64,000 nt of DNA from positions 366,837 through 430,836 of the forward strand of contig CANSRU010000001.1 in the NCBI GenBank assembly GCA_947649495.1, written 5' to 3'. The notes beneath the pieces were generated by a model, which was not told the DNA's origin, searched no databases, and was given only the letters and a program-made list of their open reading frames with translations. This DNA is from an uncultured Porphyromonadaceae bacterium. GTDB taxonomy: Bacteria; Bacteroidota; Bacteroidia; Bacteroidales; Muribaculaceae. The translations under genes and the position numbers were made by a program. Positions 7,427 through 15,409 of the stretch are shown here, one piece after another (within the stretch, counting starts at the first letter, position 1; the number at the start of each line of letters is the position of its first letter).

Positions 7427-10400
7427 ATGAAGAAACAAACATTTATCAAGTCTATAATACTTGTCCTGATTTGCGGATTCGCATCCGCCGCATTAGCTTC
7501 GACCGACAAAGTGCTCCAAATATTCAAGAATGGGACTGTCGTGGAGGAATACAACCTTGAAGACATTGATTATATAGAAATAAACGATGTTATGAGCGCT
7601 CCATCAGGAGTCCATGCAAATACTGAGAAGCAAGGCATCACGATTACATGGGATGAAATAGAGGGCGCTACATATGATGTGTACCGTTCATCTGACAACA
7701 GCAACTTCAGTCTGCTTGCGACCGATATTACCGAAACAACATATACAGATGTACACCCTATTGCCGGCGCAAATTATTATAAAGTCAAAGCTGTAATTGA
7801 TGGTGTGTCGACCGGATTCTCGTCTGTAGTGGCAAGCACATGGGACAACGTATCAGAATCGGGGAATGGATTCTATATAGGCATCAATGGATTTAACAAC
7901 CGGTTGTATTCATATCCTATAATGTTTCTCTCCGATGATGCTCGCACCGGATTTGATTCATTTATCGATGGCCTTACACTTCTGGATGGAACAAGGCTAT
8001 ATAATGTCGTGGGAAAATCGATAGATGATCTTCAAGCTGCCACTTATCCTGAAAATTTAAGCGAAGTGGCAATTGTGACATTCACGGATGGACTGGACCG
8101 AGGCTCTTTGGACTGGACCGATGATTTCATGACTCTTACAGAATATCTGACATCGTTAAACAATCGGCTGACAAATGAGTTTGTCTCAGGCCAGAAAATT
8201 TCATCATATTCTGTAGGAGTATGCGGCGACGATGCAAAATACAATATCGCATCCTTCAGGAATAACCTTCAGAAGTTGGCGACTTCATCGAACAACGTCT
8301 TTGAAGTCAACAATATGGCCGAGGTAAACGAAGCATTCATGAATATTGCCAACTTTCTTAGCGAAACCAAATATATACAGACATTTCAAATGAAAATATA
8401 TGGATTGTCGCACAACGAGAAATCTCGATATACATTTGACAATGTAACAAGCCACAATTCATCAAAACAATATATTGAGGGAACATTCAATAGAAAGGAC
8501 CGCACTCTTACAGATATAAAGTATGTTGGCCTTACTTCGTCATCAGGTTCCGTAGTCACCGGTGAATTTGTGGAAGACTCGGAAACCGGAAGAAAAATGT
8601 ACATATTTAAATTTGAGAATCTTAAATCTCTTGATGGCACAGCCATTCCTGTCGACAACGTTCAGCACTGGTTCACCGAGGAAGGATATTGGAACCACGA
8701 TGAGGAATTCACATTCGATCCAGGAGATATCGGACTTGAGAAGATTAAGCGGTCGGCAGCCATAATTCTCAACCTGGACTGTTCCAGTTCGCTTGGTGAA
8801 GACGACTTCAAGTCCTTAAAAGAAAGTGCGAAATTGTTTATCAAAACAATTGTGGATAACGCCGTTGACACAAAAGAGGTTGCATCGGTCAGTCTCGATA
8901 GAACAGCCGTGACATTGCCTGCAGGTGGCACATCCACACTCAAAGCTACTGTCCTGCCTGTTACTGCACTCAAGAAAGATGTTAAATGGACTTCAACTAA
9001 TCCCGAAGTAGCCTCTGTCGATGAATCCGGCAAGATTACAGCCCACAAGCCCGGTACCGCAACAATTGTAGTAACGACTGTCGACGGTGGATTTACAGCT
9101 ACCTGTCAGGTAACCGTAGTAACTTATGTGGCAAATATAACACTCAACCATGGCTCAATGCAACTTTACAACGGTGATAATGCCACACTTTCCGTATCCG
9201 TACTTCCGGAAAATGCAAACAACAAGGAGGTTTCTTTCAACAGTTCGAATCCATCTGTGGCAAGTGTGGATGAGTTGGGAAATATTTCGGCAAAAACAGC
9301 CGGAGTTGCAACCATCACCGTGTCAGCTAAAGATGGTTCGGGAAAGTCAGCTACTTGTCAGGTAACAGTCCTGCAGCATGTCGCATCCGTGACATTAAGC
9401 AACAGTACGCTTACATTAGGCGTAGGAACACAACAGCAATTGTCAGCAACAGTCAATCCGGCCAATGCTTCTGATAAACAAGTGACATGGAAAACCTCCA
9501 ACGAATCTGTCGCGACCGTTGACATAAATGGTCTTGTATCAGCCGTTGGTAAAGGAACAGCACAGATAACCGCCACATCGCGGGAAGGCAACAAAACGGC
9601 TGTATGCAACATAGAAGTCAGACAATATGTAAATAGCATTACGATGAACAGCTCAATGCAACTTTACAACGGTGATAATGCCACACTTTCCGTATCCGTA
9701 CTTCCGGAAAATGCAAACAACAAGGAGGTTTCTTTCAACAGTTCGAATCCATCTGTGGCAAGTGTGGATGAGTTGGGAAATATTTCGGCAAAAACAGCCG
9801 GAGTTGCAACCATCACCGTGTCAGCTAAAGATGGTTCGGGAAAGTCAGCTACTTGTCAGGTAACAGTCCTGCAGCATGTCGCATCCGTGACATTAAGCAA
9901 CAGTACGCTTACATTAGGCGTAGGAACACAACAGCAATTGTCAGCAACAGTCAATCCGGCCAATGCTTCTGATAAACAAGTGACATGGAAAACCTCCAAC
10001 GAATCTGTCGCGACCGTTGACATAAATGGTCTTGTATCAGCCGTTGGTAAAGGAACAGCACAGATAACCGCCACATCGCGGGAAGGCAACAAAGCAGCTG
10101 TATGCAACATAGAAGTCAGACAATATGTAAATAGCATTACAATGGACCGGGCATCAGCATCACTTAACATTGGCGTCACTTTGCAACTGAACGCCACTGT
10201 CAATCCAGCTGATGCAAATGAAAAATCACTGTTATGGTCAAGTTCAAATGCATCAGTCGCATCGGTTTCTCAAAATGGACTTGTAAATGGACTCGCTACC
10301 GGAACCACCGTTATAACAGCCACATCAAAAGATGGTACGGCTGTAAAAGGGTCATGCACCATCACCGTAAAACAACCGGTGTCAGCCATTAGTCTGAATA

Positions 10401-11059
10401 ATTCCGCGATGAATCTGAATTTAGGCTCATCAGGGACTTTGACAGTTACAGTATCCCCAAGTAACGCATCTAACAAAAATTTCTCCGTCCGCAGCTCTGA
10501 CACATCCATTGCCACTGTGACCAAAAGCGGACAATCGGTAATAATAAGTGCCATCAGATTAGGTACTTCCAAAATAACAGTAACCTCAGAAGATGGCTCG
10601 CACGAAGCCACGTGCGATGTCACAGTTTCACTATCGACAACCCCGATAAACCTGGCATTGGCCGTGAAAAAGAGTGGAAAAAGATATTATATACCTCTTT
10701 CATCATATACCGCATCACTCACCACCGGATACACCAAGGAAGGTATAACACTTAGCTCCGGCTCCACATCGTTCATTCTGGCGTTTAATAATGCAACAAG
10801 CTCCGCAAAGACATTCAGTGAAGCGAACGCACTCGGAACCTTACCGACCCAAACTCAAGCCAACGTGATAGTCCAGAATTGGTCTTCGCTAAATACCGCA
10901 CTACAGACCTATGGAGGAACATCATTGGGCTCCAACTCTTACTGGACAAGTACCGAGAGTTCAACTTCAAGATCAGCTTATAGCTACTCATCTTCAGGCG
11001 TTGGAAGCGTAGCTGCCCAGCGTACCTGCTATGTAAGGTGCATAGTTGCCACCTTATAA
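7427..11059 (+). CDS. VWA / Ig-like (Big_2) surface protein with lectin-like C-terminus
   Basis: The 1210 residues begin with a signal peptide (1-25) and a short beta module (KVLQIFKNGTVVEEYNLEDIDYIEI). A fibronectin-III-like domain (about 60-138) is followed by a von Willebrand A-like region (about 142-480) with FTDGLD at 219-224 and a MIDAS-type DCSSS at 451-455. Seven bacterial Ig-like group 2 domains start near 486, 568, 652, 734, 818, 901 and 985; domains 4-5 are a near-exact copy of 2-3. The last 145 residues (YYIPLSSYT ... SNSYWTSTES ... CYVRCIVATL) resemble DUF1566/FISUMP-type lectin-fold domains. It is probably an adhesin. A strong terminator follows at 11091. Confidence 0.8.
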   Translation: MKKQTFIKSIILVLICGFASAALASTDKVLQIFKNGTVVEEYNLEDIDYIEINDVMSAPSGVHANTEKQGITITWDEIEGATYDVYRSSDNSNFSLLATDITETTYTDVHPIAGANYYKVKAVIDGVSTGFSSVVASTWDNVSESGNGFYIGINGFNNRLYSYPIMFLSDDARTGFDSFIDGLTLLDGTRLYNVVGKSIDDLQAATYPENLSEVAIVTFTDGLDRGSLDWTDDFMTLTEYLTSLNNRLTNEFVSGQKISSYSVGVCGDDAKYNIASFRNNLQKLATSSNNVFEVNNMAEVNEAFMNIANFLSETKYIQTFQMKIYGLSHNEKSRYTFDNVTSHNSSKQYIEGTFNRKDRTLTDIKYVGLTSSSGSVVTGEFVEDSETGRKMYIFKFENLKSLDGTAIPVDNVQHWFTEEGYWNHDEEFTFDPGDIGLEKIKRSAAIILNLDCSSSLGEDDFKSLKESAKLFIKTIVDNAVDTKEVASVSLDRTAVTLPAGGTSTLKATVLPVTALKKDVKWTSTNPEVASVDESGKITAHKPGTATIVVTTVDGGFTATCQVTVVTYVANITLNHGSMQLYNGDNATLSVSVLPENANNKEVSFNSSNPSVASVDELGNISAKTAGVATITVSAKDGSGKSATCQVTVLQHVASVTLSNSTLTLGVGTQQQLSATVNPANASDKQVTWKTSNESVATVDINGLVSAVGKGTAQITATSREGNKTAVCNIEVRQYVNSITMNSSMQLYNGDNATLSVSVLPENANNKEVSFNSSNPSVASVDELGNISAKTAGVATITVSAKDGSGKSATCQVTVLQHVASVTLSNSTLTLGVGTQQQLSATVNPANASDKQVTWKTSNESVATVDINGLVSAVGKGTAQITATSREGNKAAVCNIEVRQYVNSITMDRASASLNIGVTLQLNATVNPADANEKSLLWSSSNASVASVSQNGLVNGLATGTTVITATSKDGTAVKGSCTITVKQPVSAISLNNSAMNLNLGSSGTLTVTVSPSNASNKNFSVRSSDTSIATVTKSGQSVIISAIRLGTSKITVTSEDGSHEATCDVTVSLSTTPINLALAVKKSGKRYYIPLSSYTASLTTGYTKEGITLSSGSTSFILAFNNATSSAKTFSEANALGTLPTQTQANVIVQNWSSLNTALQTYGGTSLGSNSYWTSTESSTSRSAYSYSSSGVGSVAAQRTCYVRCIVATL
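9153..10140 (+). repeat. 490-bp tandem duplication inside the Ig-like protein gene
   Basis: Copy 1 (9153-9642) and copy 2 (9651-10140) are offset by 498 bp (166 codons). By eye they differ only near 9597-9599 versus 10095-10097 (aacggctg versus agcagctg). Each copy encodes two Big_2 domains, and the reading frame is preserved. Confidence 0.9.
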
Positions 11060-11090
11060 CCAACCTAATTAGAAGCTGAAATTCCCATAA

Positions 11091-11130
11091 GAGACTGCAC
11101 CACTTCTTTGTGATGCAGTCTCTTGTTTTT
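11091..11130 (+). terminator. Terminator of the surface-protein operon
   Basis: GAGACTGCA (11091-11099) pairs with TGCAGTCTC (11114-11122), extended inward by CAC/GTG, and is followed by ttgttttt. It lies 32 nt after the stop codon of the VWA/Ig-like gene. Confidence 0.85.
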
Positions 11131-11171
11131 GGGTTACATCACATCATCAATACTAATGTTGACAGCAACAC

Positions 11172-11205
11172 AAAGGAGCACAGCCGGTTGACTATGCTCC
11201 TTTTT
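11172..11205 (+). terminator. Second hairpin terminator
   Basis: AAAGGAGCA (11172-11180) pairs with TGCTCCTTT (11195-11203), and the T run extends to 11205. It may back up the preceding terminator, or act on the minus strand for the small convergent gene at 11257-11499. Confidence 0.55.
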
Positions 11206-11256
11206 AATCATTGGGGGTAATCGTTCTTACGGAATTCCGTACTTTTTGTTTCGGGG

Positions 11257-11499
11257 TCATTTGCCAAAGATGCCGCCGAACATCTGGGAGGCTTTTCCTT
11301 TGATTTCATCGATAGTGGATTCCACCTTGCCATCGCCATCAAGGTCGCCGAGAATATTGCCTTCTTTCAGTTTAGCCACAATCTCCGTAAACGACATCTT
11401 GGAGTGGTCAAATCCGCCCAGTTTCTCTGTTATCTGCTCTACATTGACAGAATCGCCTAACTTGTCCTTCAACTGGCTGATAATTTCATTGATTTCCAT
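11257..11499 (-). CDS. Small acidic protein with an EF-hand-like loop
   Basis: The 80-residue product has no signal peptide. Its first half is helical and amphipathic (NEIISQLKDKLGDSVNVEQI). The centre carries DLDGDGKVE, which matches a calcium-binding EF-hand or dockerin-type loop, and the glycine-rich tail is MFGGIFGK. It is not a recognised family with a known function. It lies about 90 nt downstream of dnaK on the same strand but behind a terminator-like hairpin, so it may be independently expressed or receive read-through. The reading is supported by consistent protein character and isolation from other frames. Confidence 0.65.
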   Translation of the reverse strand: MEINEIISQLKDKLGDSVNVEQITEKLGGFDHSKMSFTEIVAKLKEGNILGDLDGDGKVESTIDEIKGKASQMFGGIFGK

Positions 11500-11530
11500 A
11501 GAAAAGAAAAATTAAAGGTTATTAATTGGA

Positions 11531-11570
11531 AGATGCGGGACGCATCCCAATCGGGCGGCATCCCGCATCT
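11531..11570 (-). terminator. Hairpin downstream of dnaK
   Basis: AGATGCGGGA (11531-11540) pairs perfectly with TCCCGCATCT (11561-11570). On the minus strand it lies just after the dnaK stop. Only a weak T-rich stretch follows, so it may terminate partially or stabilise the mRNA 3' end. Confidence 0.55.
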
Positions 11571-11590
11571 GATTATTTTTATGATACCGT

Positions 11591-13495
11591 TTACTTCACT
11601 TCCTCGAAGTCAACGTCGGTTACACCGTCGCCGTTGCCGGGATTGGGTGTCGGGCCGGCCTGAGGTCCTGCCTGACCGCCCTGCTGAGCCTGAGCCTGGG
11701 CGTTGAGTATATCCTGCTGAGCGGCGCCGAACGCAGTCTCAATCTGCTTGATAGCGGCTTCGATACCTTCGATGTTCTGAGCCTTGTGAGCCTCCTTGAG
11801 AGCCGCGAGTGCAGTTTCGATAGGAGCTTTCTTGTCGGCAGGAATCTTGTCGCCAAGTTCGCTGAGCTGCTTTTCGGTCTGGAATATCAAAGCGTCGGCC
11901 TGATTGAGCTTGTCGATGCGCTCTTTCTCCTTGGCATCGGCAGCGGCATTGGCTTCAGCCTCATCCTTCATACGCTTGATTTCGGCATCGGTCAGACCGC
12001 TTGATGCCTCGATACGTATACTCTGTTCCTTGCCGGTGGCTTTATCCTTAGCCGAAACATTGAGGATACCGTTGGCATCGATTTCAAATGTAACCTCAAT
12101 CTGAGGAATGCCGCGGGGAGCGGGAGCAATACCGTCGAGGTGGAATTTACCGAGAGTCTTGTCATCCTTGGCCATGGGGCGCTCGCCCTGAAGCACATGG
12201 ATTTCAACAGAAGGCTGATTGTCGGCAGCAGTCGAGAATGTCTCGCTCTTGCGGGTAGGGATGGTGGTGTTTGCCTCGATAAGTTTGGTCATCACACCGC
12301 CAAGTGTCTCGATACCTACCGAAAGGGGAACCACGTCAAGAAGAAGCACATCCTTCACATCGCCTGAGAGCACGCCACCCTGAATGGCAGCACCCACAGC
12401 CACTACTTCGTCGGGATTGACACCCTTCGAAGGAGCCTTGCCGAAGAATTTCTCCACAATCTGCTGGATGGCGGGGATACGGGTCGAACCACCCACGAGT
12501 ATCACCTCGTCGATATCCTTTGCTGTCATGCCGGCATCTTTGAGAGCCTGCTCGCAAGGCACTATAGTTGCCTGAATCAACTTATCGGCGAGCTGTTCGA
12601 ACTTAGCGCGGGTAAGCGTCTTTACCAAGTGCTTTGGAATACCGTTGACAGGCATTATGTAAGGAAGGTTGATTTCGGTGCTTGTTGTGCTCGAAAGCTC
12701 AATCTTGGCCTTTTCGGCAGCCTCTTTAAGACGCTGGAGAGCCATCGGGTCCTGACGGAGATCCACACCCTCCTCTTTCTGGAATTCATCGGCAAGCCAA
12801 TCGATAATCACCTGGTCGAAATCATCGCCACCGAGGTGAGTGTCACCGTTGGTCGACTTAACTTCAAACACACCGTCGCCGAGCTCAAGAATAGAGATAT
12901 CAAAAGTACCGCCACCGAGGTCAAACACGGCTATCTTCTGGTCCTTATCGCTCTTATCGAGACCGTAGGCCAAAGCTGCTGCGGTAGGTTCGTTCACGAT
13001 ACGCTTCACGGTAAGGCCGGCAATCTCGCCTGCCTCTTTGGTAGCCTGACGCTGCGAATCGTTGAAGTAAGCCGGAACGGTAATCACAGCTTCAGTCACT
13101 GACTGGCCGAGATAATCCTCGGCGGTCTTCTTCATCTTCTGAAGAATCATTGCCGATATTTCCTGCGGGGTATATTCGCGGCCGTCAATATCAACACGCG
13201 GAGTATTGTTGGCGCCACACACCACTTTGTAGGGCACACGCTCTATCTCTTTGGTGACCTGATCGCAGGTCTCGCCCATGAAACGTTTGATGGAATAGAT
13301 GGTACGCTTGGGGTTGGTGATAGCCTGACGTTTGGCGGGATCACCCACCTTACGCTCGCCACCGTCGACGAACGCCACTACCGAAGGGGTAGTGTTGCGA
13401 CCCTCGCTGTTAGGAATCACAACGGGATCCTTACCCTCAAGTACTGCCACACATGAATTGGTTGTTCCAAGGTCAATACCTATAATTTTTCCCAT
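11591..13495 (-). CDS. dnaK: Molecular chaperone DnaK (Hsp70)
   Basis: This ATP-dependent cytosolic chaperone folds and disaggregates proteins with DnaJ and GrpE. The 634-residue product starts [18 protein letters not shown], the Hsp70 phosphate-1 loop. It has the [19 protein letters not shown] phosphate-2 motif, an [13 protein letters not shown] adenosine motif and the [18 protein letters not shown] linker into the substrate-binding domain. The tail is Gln/Gly/Pro-rich and ends DVDFEEVK, as in Bacteroidetes DnaK. No dnaJ or grpE is adjacent. No clear Bacteroidetes consensus promoter was found in the 235-bp upstream region. Confidence 0.98.
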   Translation of the reverse strand: MGKIIGIDLGTTNSCVAVLEGKDPVVIPNSEGRNTTPSVVAFVDGGERKVGDPAKRQAITNPKRTIYSIKRFMGETCDQVTKEIERVPYKVVCGANNTPRVDIDGREYTPQEISAMILQKMKKTAEDYLGQSVTEAVITVPAYFNDSQRQATKEAGEIAGLTVKRIVNEPTAAALAYGLDKSDKDQKIAVFDLGGGTFDISILELGDGVFEVKSTNGDTHLGGDDFDQVIIDWLADEFQKEEGVDLRQDPMALQRLKEAAEKAKIELSSTTSTEINLPYIMPVNGIPKHLVKTLTRAKFEQLADKLIQATIVPCEQALKDAGMTAKDIDEVILVGGSTRIPAIQQIVEKFFGKAPSKGVNPDEVVAVGAAIQGGVLSGDVKDVLLLDVVPLSVGIETLGGVMTKLIEANTTIPTRKSETFSTAADNQPSVEIHVLQGERPMAKDDKTLGKFHLDGIAPAPRGIPQIEVTFEIDANGILNVSAKDKATGKEQSIRIEASSGLTDAEIKRMKDEAEANAAADAKEKERIDKLNQADALIFQTEKQLSELGDKIPADKKAPIETALAALKEAHKAQNIEGIEAAIKQIETAFGAAQQDILNAQAQAQQGGQAGPQAGPTPNPGNGDGVTDVDFEEVK

Positions 13496-13633
13496 AATAA
13501 AATAAGTTTATATGTTTATTGAATTTTGATTATTTACTGAATTATCTTCATGTCATAATAAAAACAAATATCATGCCAAAAAGGTTGACAACGACATTTC
13601 CCATTAGCCATCAACACTTTACAAAACAACAAC

Positions 13634-13651
13634 CATGTCAGGTCTGACATG
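13634..13651. promoter_or_regulatory. Palindromic operator-like site upstream of the sulfatase
   Basis: CATGTCAG-GT-CTGACATG is a perfect 8-bp inverted repeat with a 2-nt spacer. It ends 17 nt upstream of the -33 element at 13669, a typical position for an activator-binding site. The cognate regulator is not evident in the window. Confidence 0.5.
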
Positions 13652-13668
13652 TCAAATATGGCAGATTC

Positions 13669-13699
13669 TTTGGCATTAACTGCAAATTCATTATCTTCG
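13669..13699 (+). promoter_or_regulatory. Promoter of sulfatase gene 13731
   Basis: TTTG (13669-13672), 19-nt spacer and TATCTTCG (13692-13699) match the consensus with one mismatch in the -7 box. The implied transcript starts about 25 nt before the ATG. Confidence 0.65.
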
Positions 13700-13730
13700 C
13701 GATATCATTGAACACATTTAATCTACATCC

Positions 13731-15323
13731 ATGGACAACAACCGCCACAATCTTATCTCCGGCGCAGCCATCGGCCTTATCGCACTCCCGGCTTTCGGAG
13801 CGGCAAAAAAAGAGGCTCCGAAGGAACCGGTCAAACAACCCAACATAGTGTATATAATGACCGACGACCATACAGCCCAGATGATGAGCTGCTACGACCG
13901 CCGCTACATATCCACACCCAATCTCGACCGCATAGCCGCCGATGGGGTCAGATTTACCAACAGTTTTGTGGCCAACTCGCTGAGCGGACCGAGCCGCGCA
14001 TGCATGCTCACCGGCAAGCATAGCCACACCAATGGTTTCCGCTCCAACGAGACCGACGTGTTCGACGGCTCTCAGCCCACATTCCCCAAATACCTGCAAA
14101 AGGCAGGTTACCAGACCGCTATATTCGGCAAATGGCATCTTCACACACTCCCCACCGGATTCGACAAATGGGAAATTGTACCCGGCCAGGGCGACTACTA
14201 CAATCCGCAGTTCATACTCGAATCAGGCGATACCATAGTGCGGCACGGCTACCTGACAAACCTGATCACTGACCGCTCCCTGCAGTGGCTCGACAATGAG
14301 CGCGACACCACAAAGCCATTCTGTCTGCTGATACACCACAAAGCCATTCACCGCAACTGGCTTGCCGACACATGCGACCTCGACCTGTACGAAGACACCA
14401 CTTTCGCGCTCCCCGGCAACTTCTACGACGACTACGAAGGCCGTCAGGCTGCCAAGGAGCAGGAGATGTCCATTGCCAGCGCTCACGACATGGACATAGC
14501 CTACGATTGCAAGATTCTGATTCCCGGCCAACAGACCCGCCTGCGTCAGAGCTACGAGAATATGCTCAGCCGTATGGATTCAGCGCAACTCGCCAGATGG
14601 AACGCTCACTACGACCCGATAATAGCTGACTTCCGTAAAGCCGGTCTGTCGGGCGACTCGCTCACAGAATGGAAATTCCAGCGCTACATGCGCGACTACG
14701 CCAAAGTGGTGGCTTCGCTCGACCGCAATGTAGGCCGAGTGCTCGACTATCTCAAGGAGCACGACATGCTCGACAACACTCTTGTGGTCTACACTTCCGA
14801 CCAAGGATTCTACATGGGCGAGCACGGATGGTTTGACAAGCGTTTCATGTACGAGGAATCATTCCGCACACCGTTGGTAATGATGCTGCCCGATGGATTC
14901 AATGCCAAAGGCGATATAGGCCAGATGGTACAGAACATTGACTATGCCCCGACATTCCTCGACCTTGCCGGCGTAGAGATTCCTGCCGATATACAGGGCG
15001 TCTCTATAGTGCCGCTGCTAAAAGGGGAAAATCCTGCCGACTGGCGCGACAACCTTTACTATCACTTCCACGAGTATCCGGCCGAGCACGCAGTGAAGCG
15101 CCACTACGGGGTGCGCGACAGCAGCTACAAGCTCATTCACTTCTACAACGACATAGACCGTTGGGAACTCTTTGATCTTCAGAACGACCCCACTGAGATG
15201 CACAACATCTACGGACAGCCAGGAACAGAAGAGGTGACCCGCCGCATGATGAAGTTGCTCAAAAATGCACAGGAACAATACGATGACCCCATACGTTTCC
15301 AATATCCGATAAATGTGGATTGA
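13731..15323 (+). CDS. Sulfatase, serine-type formylglycine site
   Basis: This 530-residue arylsulfatase-family hydrolase has a short hydrophobic N-terminal segment consistent with export to the periplasm. The metal-binding start PNIVYIMTDDH (38-48) is followed by the sulfatase signature SGPSR at 85-89, so Ser85 is the predicted formylglycine residue. KWHLH, a TSDQGFYMGEHGW block and a C-terminal LFDLQNDPTEMHNIYG complete the family pattern. Serine-type enzymes need the radical-SAM maturase anSME, which is not in the window. The likely substrate is a sulfated host or dietary glycan, but specificity cannot be assigned. Confidence 0.92.
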   Translation: MDNNRHNLISGAAIGLIALPAFGAAKKEAPKEPVKQPNIVYIMTDDHTAQMMSCYDRRYISTPNLDRIAADGVRFTNSFVANSLSGPSRACMLTGKHSHTNGFRSNETDVFDGSQPTFPKYLQKAGYQTAIFGKWHLHTLPTGFDKWEIVPGQGDYYNPQFILESGDTIVRHGYLTNLITDRSLQWLDNERDTTKPFCLLIHHKAIHRNWLADTCDLDLYEDTTFALPGNFYDDYEGRQAAKEQEMSIASAHDMDIAYDCKILIPGQQTRLRQSYENMLSRMDSAQLARWNAHYDPIIADFRKAGLSGDSLTEWKFQRYMRDYAKVVASLDRNVGRVLDYLKEHDMLDNTLVVYTSDQGFYMGEHGWFDKRFMYEESFRTPLVMMLPDGFNAKGDIGQMVQNIDYAPTFLDLAGVEIPADIQGVSIVPLLKGENPADWRDNLYYHFHEYPAEHAVKRHYGVRDSSYKLIHFYNDIDRWELFDLQNDPTEMHNIYGQPGTEEVTRRMMKLLKNAQEQYDDPIRFQYPINVD

Positions 15324-15336
15324 AACTAACTACTAC

Positions 15337-15372
15337 AAAAAATCAGGCTCCGGTACCGGGGCCTGATTTTTT
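15337..15372. terminator. Bidirectional terminator between sulfatase and DHHW gene
   Basis: AAAAAATCAGGC (15337-15348) pairs with GCCTGATTTTTT (15361-15372), with an inner CCGG-TA-CCGG. The A run on one side and T run on the other make it a perfect symmetric terminator for two convergent genes. Confidence 0.95.
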
Positions 15373-15409
15373 GTATACGCTGTACAAGCCGTACTTATCA
15401 TATTATTGA

